From: an uncultured bacterium
GTDB lineage: Bacteria > Cyanobacteriota > Vampirovibrionia > Gastranaerophilales > Gastranaerophilaceae
DNA: 9,709 nucleotides
Direction of reading: 5' to 3'
Assembly (NCBI GenBank): GCA_948888345.1
Contig: CAQTPN010000027.1
Span: 1-9,709 of the forward strand
Shown one piece after another: positions 6,757 to 9,709 of the stretch. The notes under the pieces were generated by a model, which did no database searches, was not told the origin of the DNA, and was given only the letters and a program-made list of their open reading frames with translations. Both the position numbers and the translations under genes were made by a program. Each line of letters begins with the position of its first letter. The stretch's first letter is position 1.

Positions 6757-6870
6757 AGGGGGAAGCCCCAAAGAAGGTGAGTTCCTTGAGGCTTCACTTA
6801 GTACCCTATAACCAGATTAATAATAATTTAATGACCGCTATAATTACTGTTATGGCGGTCTTTATTATTT
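6757..6870 (+). ncRNA. Candidate antisense RNA antitoxin, cis-encoded against a small hydrophobic peptide ORF
   Basis: The predicted RNA starts just after the promoter at 6722-6749 and ends at a strong terminator hairpin (6833-6860). It is about 114 nt and begins AAGGGGGAAGCCCC. GAAGCC (6762-6767) can pair with GGCTTC (6790-6795), enclosing AAGG/CCTT. It is fully complementary to codons 5-24 and the stop of the 24-codon minus-strand ORF at 6806-6880 and to sequence 3' of it. That is the arrangement of type I toxin-antitoxin loci, in which a short structured antisense RNA overlaps the toxin mRNA. A competing reading is that this strand encodes the 41-codon ORF 6786-6911; the terminator would cut that ORF short. 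Function is inferred from layout only. Confidence 0.45.
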
Positions 6871-6911
6871 TCATAGCCATAGTTTGTGCTCCTTTCCTAC
6901 CGATTTCTTAG
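6786..6911 (+). CDS. Alternative small membrane-peptide ORF on the opposite strand (41 codons, doubtful)
   Basis: TTG at 6786 is preceded by AAGGTGAG (6774-6781) four bases upstream, the same kind of site used by the phosphatase gene at 1768. The product starts MRLHLVPYNQINNN and continues into one hydrophobic helix, MTAIITVMAVFIIFIAIV, ending CAPFLPIS. It would be driven by the promoter at 6722. Against it, a strong intrinsic terminator hairpin lies inside the ORF, and no U-tract terminator follows its stop. Its resemblance to the peptide on the other strand follows from the shared palindrome. I rate it as the less likely of the two overlapping ORFs. Confidence 0.2.
   Translation: MRLHLVPYNQINNNLMTAIITVMAVFIIFIAIVCAPFLPIS
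6806..6880 (-). CDS. Small hydrophobic peptide, candidate type I toxin (24 aa, ShoB-like)
   Basis: This ORF encodes 24 residues, starting MAMKIIK and ending TVIIAVIKLLLIWL. It is a single membrane-spanning helix with Lys near the N-terminus and at position 18 and an aromatic residue near the end. The ATG at 6880 has AAAGGAG eight bases upstream (6895-6889), a very good ribosome binding site. From memory, the C-terminal half matches the pattern of the Escherichia coli ShoB toxin (IIIAVLQLILLFL). Known type I toxins of this size insert in the inner membrane and depolarise it. The leader can fold so that the ribosome binding site is paired (6891-6900 with 6924-6935), as in several type I toxin mRNAs. 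An antisense RNA is predicted opposite. A promoter for the peptide is not obvious: TTGAAC near 6974 with a poor -10 is one option. The gene is a candidate, not proven. Confidence 0.45.
   Translation of the reverse strand: MAMKIIKTAITVIIAVIKLLLIWL
6833..6870 (+). terminator. Intrinsic terminator of the antisense RNA, embedded in the toxin-like ORF
   Basis: GACCGCTATAA (6833-6843) pairs with TTATGGCGGTC (6850-6860), 11 bp including one G-U, with a 6-nt loop. TTTATTATTTTC follows on the plus strand. On the minus strand no T-run follows, so it is directional. Confidence 0.75.
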
Positions 6912-6935
6912 TAAAATACGTGTGTAGGAAGAAGG
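6891..6935 (-). promoter_or_regulatory. Predicted leader hairpin that hides the toxin ribosome binding site
   Basis: On the minus strand CCTT-CT-TCCTAC (6935-6924) can pair with GTAGGAAAGG (6900-6891), ten base pairs with a two-base bulge and a 23-nt loop. Five of the seven bases of the AAAGGAG site are in the stem. ACCGA/TCGGT nearby offers a competing fold. Confidence 0.4.
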
Positions 6936-6995
6936 TTCGGTACTACCCTATTTTAATAATTTATAAGGTTCAATATTCAGCGCATTGGCGATTGT

Positions 6996-7079
6996 TTTTG
7001 TCATTGCGAGGAGCTAATGCGACGAAGCAATCCAGTAATTCAAGCTATGGATTGCTTCGCTTTGCTCGCAATGACAAAA
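6996..7079. repeat. Complete dispersed palindromic repeat (GTCATTGCGAG family, REP/MITE-like)
   Basis: TTTTGTCATTGCGAG (6996-7010) is the exact complement of CTCGCAATGACAAAA (7065-7079). Inside, CGAAGCAATCCA (7023-7034) complements TGGATTGCTTCG (7048-7059) around a 13-nt loop. The whole 84-nt unit can fold into one long hairpin. Elements with these termini are spread through many unrelated bacterial genomes. No transposase or target-site duplication is evident. Half a copy lies at 3716-3752. Confidence 0.85.
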
Positions 7080-7261
7080 CCTGATTGTAATAAGAATTTA
7101 CATAAATTTATATAACTCGTGTTATTCACCTGACTTATCTATAAATATTTTTGCTGTGATTATTACAACAATAAATTTTTTGCACTCTTTCTAAAAGATA
7201 GACTGCAAAAATAAATTTAATGCTAAGCTTTAATAATAAGATTTAGAAAGGTTAAAAAATA
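7080..7261. promoter_or_regulatory. AT-rich upstream region of the small helical-protein gene with an 8-bp dyad
   Basis: TTTTTGCA (7177-7184) and TGCAAAAA (7204-7211) are exact reverse complements, with TCTTT/AAAGA nested inside. The dyad lies about 50 nt before the gene at 7262 and is not followed by a T-run, so it could be an operator or leader hairpin. I see no convincing -35/-10 pair and nothing else in this stretch. Confidence 0.3.
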
Positions 7262-7468
7262 ATGTGTAAGGAAAATACTCTTGAGCATCTGTCATCAGAA
7301 CTTATACTGATACAATCAAAGCTTGAAGTGCAGTTAAATGCCCTTGAAGCTTTGATAAATATTGCAAAAAACCATGCGGAAAGTGAAGATAGTGATTTAT
7401 TATATCTTCTTGAAGCACTTTCACAAAAAGCCGAAAATATAAGGAATACGGTATCTGAAATGGGCTGA
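7262..7468 (+). CDS. Small helical protein of unknown function (68 aa)
   Basis: The 68-residue product is almost entirely predicted helix, with Leu/Ile spaced in a heptad-like way (SSELILIQSKLEVQLNALEA, then LLYLLEALSQKAENIRNTV) separated by an acidic turn (ESEDSD). This suggests a two-helix hairpin that may dimerise. There is no signal peptide, membrane segment or Cys pair; the one Cys is residue 2. GAAAGG lies about ten bases before the ATG, a moderate site. It converges on the P-loop ATPase gene with a six-base gap and no obvious terminator. I do not recognise a family. Confidence 0.65.
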   Translation: MCKENTLEHLSSELILIQSKLEVQLNALEALINIAKNHAESEDSDLLYLLEALSQKAENIRNTVSEMG

Positions 7469-7474
7469 ATGCTT

Positions 7475-8182
7475 CTACCACAATGCTTTTGGCATGTGGC
7501 GGCGATAAAACCAGACGGGAGTGCTATCATAGGTATAATCCGGAAATTCGGGAATAAATTTTTCATCCGCCCCGATTGCAATAATCGGGATATTTGTTTC
7601 TTTTGATACTTCTTTTAATTTTTCATACCCTTTTATAATATCTTCTTTTGTGGTTTCATCAGCAAAATGGGTATTTGAAATAAATCCTGAAAACTTTTTC
7701 CATGGCTTTTTATTAAGCCCTGAAGAAAATTCTATATATTCTAAAATGCTTTCCTTGTCCCGTGTTTCAAACTTTGAAGTATTTACAACAAGATAAATCC
7801 TTAAATCGGTTTCATTTTCTATACCGTTTAAAATATCAAGTATATCAAGCCCTGAAGCCCCGTAACCCACATCAATAATAATATCGCCGTTTTTTGAAAG
7901 ACAATTTATCTGTTCTGCCGTAACGTAGCTTCCTGCTTCACCGAGGCCGAAATAATCGGTTTGCGCAATGACATTTATCCCCTGCTCTTTTAATTCTCCT
8001 ATAATCGGGCGAAGGCAATAAGCAGGCTCTACCGTATCTAAATCAACAAGGGTGATGTCTTTGCCGCGGTTTGCAAACTGCAATGCCCTATTTAGTGCAC
8101 TTTCGCTTTTTCCGCTGGCATAAGCTCCCGTAAAAACCTCAACCGTTCTTGATGGAATTTTTTCTGTATTATTAATGTCCAA
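7475..8182 (-). CDS. P-loop ATP/GTP-binding protein of the CobQ/dethiobiotin synthase-like group
   Basis: About 235 residues from the preferred start. A Walker A motif GAYASGKS follows the first strand (TVEVFT), VDLD follows strand two, and a Walker B-like DIIIDVGYG lies mid-protein. The later strand YLVVNTSKFETRD is placed like a nucleotide-base recognition loop. This resembles a family of P-loop proteins with a GxGSGKTE motif followed by VDLD that are often mis-annotated as cobyrinic acid synthases; substrate and function are unknown to me. Start choice: TTG at 8182 has GAGGA eight bases upstream and leaves a short N-terminus before strand one. The longer reading from TTG 8203 or ATG 8197 lacks a ribosome binding site. 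The gene overlaps the end of the response-regulator gene by 11 bases (32 from the longer start), so the two are co-translated. It is the last gene of the kinase-regulator operon. Confidence 0.75.
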   Translation of the reverse strand: MDINNTEKIPSRTVEVFTGAYASGKSESALNRALQFANRGKDITLVDLDTVEPAYCLRPIIGELKEQGINVIAQTDYFGLGEAGSYVTAEQINCLSKNGDIIIDVGYGASGLDILDILNGIENETDLRIYLVVNTSKFETRDKESILEYIEFSSGLNKKPWKKFSGFISNTHFADETTKEDIIKGYEKLKEVSKETNIPIIAIGADEKFIPEFPDYTYDSTPVWFYRRHMPKALW

Positions 8183-9209
8183 GTGCCTGTTCCTCATTTT
8201 CAAGCTGAAATTTCATTCTGGTTTCAAATTCCTTTATTTCTTCGGTTGCAGCAGGAAGAATTGATTTAAATATACCTATAAGCTCAGGGTCAAACTGTGT
8301 TCCTGACCTTTCTTCAATCAATTTAAGAGCTTCTTCGCTTTTTAAGCCCTGCCTGTATGCTCTGTTTGACACCATACTGTCATAAGCATCTGCTATTGAA
8401 ATAATTCTTGAACCTAAAGGAATTTCTTCGCCTTTTCTACCGTATGGATAACCGTTTCCATCGTAATGTTCATGGTGATACTTAATTATTTCAATAACAT
8501 CGTACAACTGCTTAATATCCTCTAAAATTTTAACTGAATGCTGAACGTGCTTTTTAATTTCTTCAAACTCTTCATCGGTAAGTCTTTGAGTTTTGTTTAA
8601 AATATCCTCGGCAACGCCTATCATTCCTATATCGTGCAGCAATCCGGCAAGCTCTATAATTCCTGCCTGTGTTTTATCAAGATTTAAAAATTCAACCATT
8701 TTTGCCGAATAAAAAGCAACCCTGCGGCTTCTGCCAAGTGTAAAGGAATCTTTTGCATCAAGTGCCTCAATGATAGCTTTAATTGTGCCTGAAAATAATT
8801 CTTTTAAATCTTTAATTAAAGTTTCATTATCTATTTTAAGCTGGTAATATTCAAGACTTGCTTCAACAATATGTGCAAGTTCATCCGGCGAATAAGGTTT
8901 TTTAATGTAGCGGTATATTCTTGCATAGTTAATGGCATCAATTAAGATTTTAACATCTGAATATGCTGTAACAAGAAGCCTTATAGCGTTTGGATGAGTT
9001 TCGGAAGACAATTTTAAAAATTCAACTCCATCCATCCCGGGCATTTTGTGGTCTGAAATTATACATTGAAAATCATTATCTTTTAAGATTTCAAGTGCTT
9101 CTTTCGGGCTTTCAGCCTTCATTATTTCATATTTACCGCGCAGCGTTCTGTATAAAAGCTGGAGGTTATCCGGTTCATCATCAACTATTAATATTCTATA
9201 TTTTGCCAT
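8172..9209 (-). CDS. Response regulator with HD-GYP output domain (RpfG-like)
   Basis: The 345-residue protein has an N-terminal receiver domain (about 4-120). Its acidic pocket is D10/D11, the phospho-acceptor D53 lies in ISDHKMPGMDG, and T81 and K104 are the conserved switch residues. A helical linker leads to an HD-GYP domain (about 140-320) with H192-D193, H221, H245-H246 and the signature HEHYDGNGYP (246-255), plus D274 in IADAYD. HD-GYP domains hydrolyse cyclic di-GMP or related cyclic dinucleotides with a di- or tri-metal site. Two motifs are unusual: HDIGM instead of HDIGK, and HVQHS instead of HPxxG. These may lower or alter activity. A weak Shine-Dalgarno (AGAAAG) precedes the ATG, and the gene lies 19 nt after the histidine kinase gene, its likely phosphodonor. 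Confidence 0.92.
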   Translation of the reverse strand: MAKYRILIVDDEPDNLQLLYRTLRGKYEIMKAESPKEALEILKDNDFQCIISDHKMPGMDGVEFLKLSSETHPNAIRLLVTAYSDVKILIDAINYARIYRYIKKPYSPDELAHIVEASLEYYQLKIDNETLIKDLKELFSGTIKAIIEALDAKDSFTLGRSRRVAFYSAKMVEFLNLDKTQAGIIELAGLLHDIGMIGVAEDILNKTQRLTDEEFEEIKKHVQHSVKILEDIKQLYDVIEIIKYHHEHYDGNGYPYGRKGEEIPLGSRIISIADAYDSMVSNRAYRQGLKSEEALKLIEERSGTQFDPELIGIFKSILPAATEEIKEFETRMKFQLENEEQALGH

Positions 9210-9228
9210 TTTCTGCTTTCTTAAAGAT

Positions 9229-9709
9229 TTAAGCTTCTTTCTTAGGGTGATTTATCGGAAGGACAATCGTAAATGTTGCACCCTGCCCGATTTCACTATC
9301 GACGTTAATTGTGCCGTAGTGGTTTTGTATAACTCTGTAGCTGATTGACATTCCAAGCCCTGTTCCCTGTCCTACAGGTTTTGTTGTGAAAAACGGGTCA
9401 AACACTTTTGATAAGTGTTCTTTTTTGATGCCCTTTCCTGTATCTTTAAATTTAATTTCAACAGAGTCATCAAGTTTTTTAACATCAATGTAAACATCGC
9501 CGTTACCCTCTATTGCAGCCGCAGCATTATCAAGAATATTCATAAACACCTGATTTAGCTGGCCGCCAAAAGCTTCAATTTTGGGCAGATTTTCTTCATA
9601 ATTTTTATGAACGGTAATTCTGTTTTTATATTTATTGTTTAAAATATTTAGTGTTGTATCAATTTCTTTCGGGATATCAAACTGGGTCATAACCATTTCT
9701 TCCATCCTT
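9229..9709 (-). CDS. Sensor histidine kinase, C-terminal catalytic part (gene continues past the right edge)
   Basis: The visible 158 residues form a HATPase_c domain. The N-box is NQVFMNILDNAAAAI, the G1 box DTGKGI, the F-box FDPFFTTKP and the G2 box GTGLGMSIS, ending in TFTIVLP. The frame stays open to the window edge. An ATG at 9705 is in frame, but the start of the visible sequence (EEMVMTQFDIPKEIDTTLNIL) looks like the stretch after the phospho-accepting HisKA helix, so the sensory and HisKA parts must lie outside. It is first in a leftward operon with the HD-GYP response regulator 19 bases away. The pair probably forms one phosphorelay; the signal sensed cannot be told. Confidence 0.93.
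   Translation of the reverse strand, partial: RMEEMVMTQFDIPKEIDTTLNILNNKYKNRITVHKNYEENLPKIEAFGGQLNQVFMNILDNAAAAIEGNGDVYIDVKKLDDSVEIKFKDTGKGIKKEHLSKVFDPFFTTKPVGQGTGLGMSISYRVIQNHYGTINVDSEIGQGATFTIVLPINHPKKEA

Noticed and set aside
6560..6870. 6S RNA, SRP RNA, tmRNA or a known riboswitch
   Set aside because: I looked for the GGAAGCAGC-type SRP loop, tmRNA ends, RNase P cores and common riboswitch motifs and saw none; the pair of promoters and terminators also argues against one long RNA.
6884..7084. Plus-strand ORF of 66 codons
   Set aside because: Its second half (LSLRGANATKQSSNSSYGLL) is simply the translation of the palindromic repeat at 6996-7079, it has no ribosome binding site, and it starts inside the toxin-like leader.
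7482..7503. Hairpin CCACAATGC/GCATGTGG near the end of the P-loop gene as a bidirectional terminator
   Set aside because: It lies within the coding end and neither strand has a T-run after it.
1..9709. CRISPR array, tRNA or rRNA genes, transposase genes
   Set aside because: No regularly spaced repeats, cloverleaf/T-arm signatures, rRNA cores or transposase motifs were visible on either strand.

Overview
This 9.7 kb window is AT-rich bacterial chromosome with ordinary housekeeping genes, several TTG start codons preceded by clear ribosome binding sites, and a long Gly-rich protein with a prepilin-type N-terminus. Gene content and style (ORF6N-domain protein, Ala rather than Gly before the prepilin cleavage site, Gly-rich pseudopilins, HD-GYP two-component regulator) suggest an uncultured gut-type bacterium. 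My best guess is the Gastranaerophilales/Vampirovibrionia (non-photosynthetic cyanobacterial) lineage. This is inference from style, not a database match.

Left part (1-3376). The 5' end of an ORF6N-domain gene runs off the left edge on the minus strand; a dyad and a direct repeat lie in its upstream region. Next is a monocistronic minus-strand glutamate synthase-type flavoprotein (gltA/gltD/NfnB family) with an intrinsic terminator. Divergent from it is a two-gene plus-strand operon: a Cof-type HAD phosphatase and ispF (MEP isoprenoid pathway), overlapping by 4 nt. It converges on a small minus-strand XRE regulator.

Middle (3377-6530). A 966-residue Gly-rich protein carries an internal prepilin motif and three Gly-rich modules. 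Its unusually long N-terminal leader is largely read from dispersed palindromic repeat sequence. An intrinsic terminator follows it.

Intergenic block (6530-7261). No conventional gene lies here, but the block is dense in signals. A divergent pair of sigma70-type promoters drives two predicted small RNAs of about 110 nt, each ending in a terminator-like hairpin. The rightward RNA lies antisense to a 24-codon minus-strand ORF for a single hydrophobic helix. That ORF has a strong Shine-Dalgarno, and the Shine-Dalgarno is sequestered in a predicted leader hairpin. Together these look like an undescribed type I toxin-antitoxin locus, somewhat ShoB-like in peptide sequence. An 84-nt imperfect palindrome of a dispersed repeat family follows, sharing its core with the repeat inside the Gly-rich gene.

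Right part (7262-9709). A small helical protein of unknown function is followed by a convergent minus-strand operon transcribed leftward: sensor histidine kinase (truncated by the window), receiver-HD-GYP response regulator, and a P-loop ATPase. This set suggests signalling linked to cyclic-di-GMP or a related output; the HD-GYP domain departs from consensus at two motifs.
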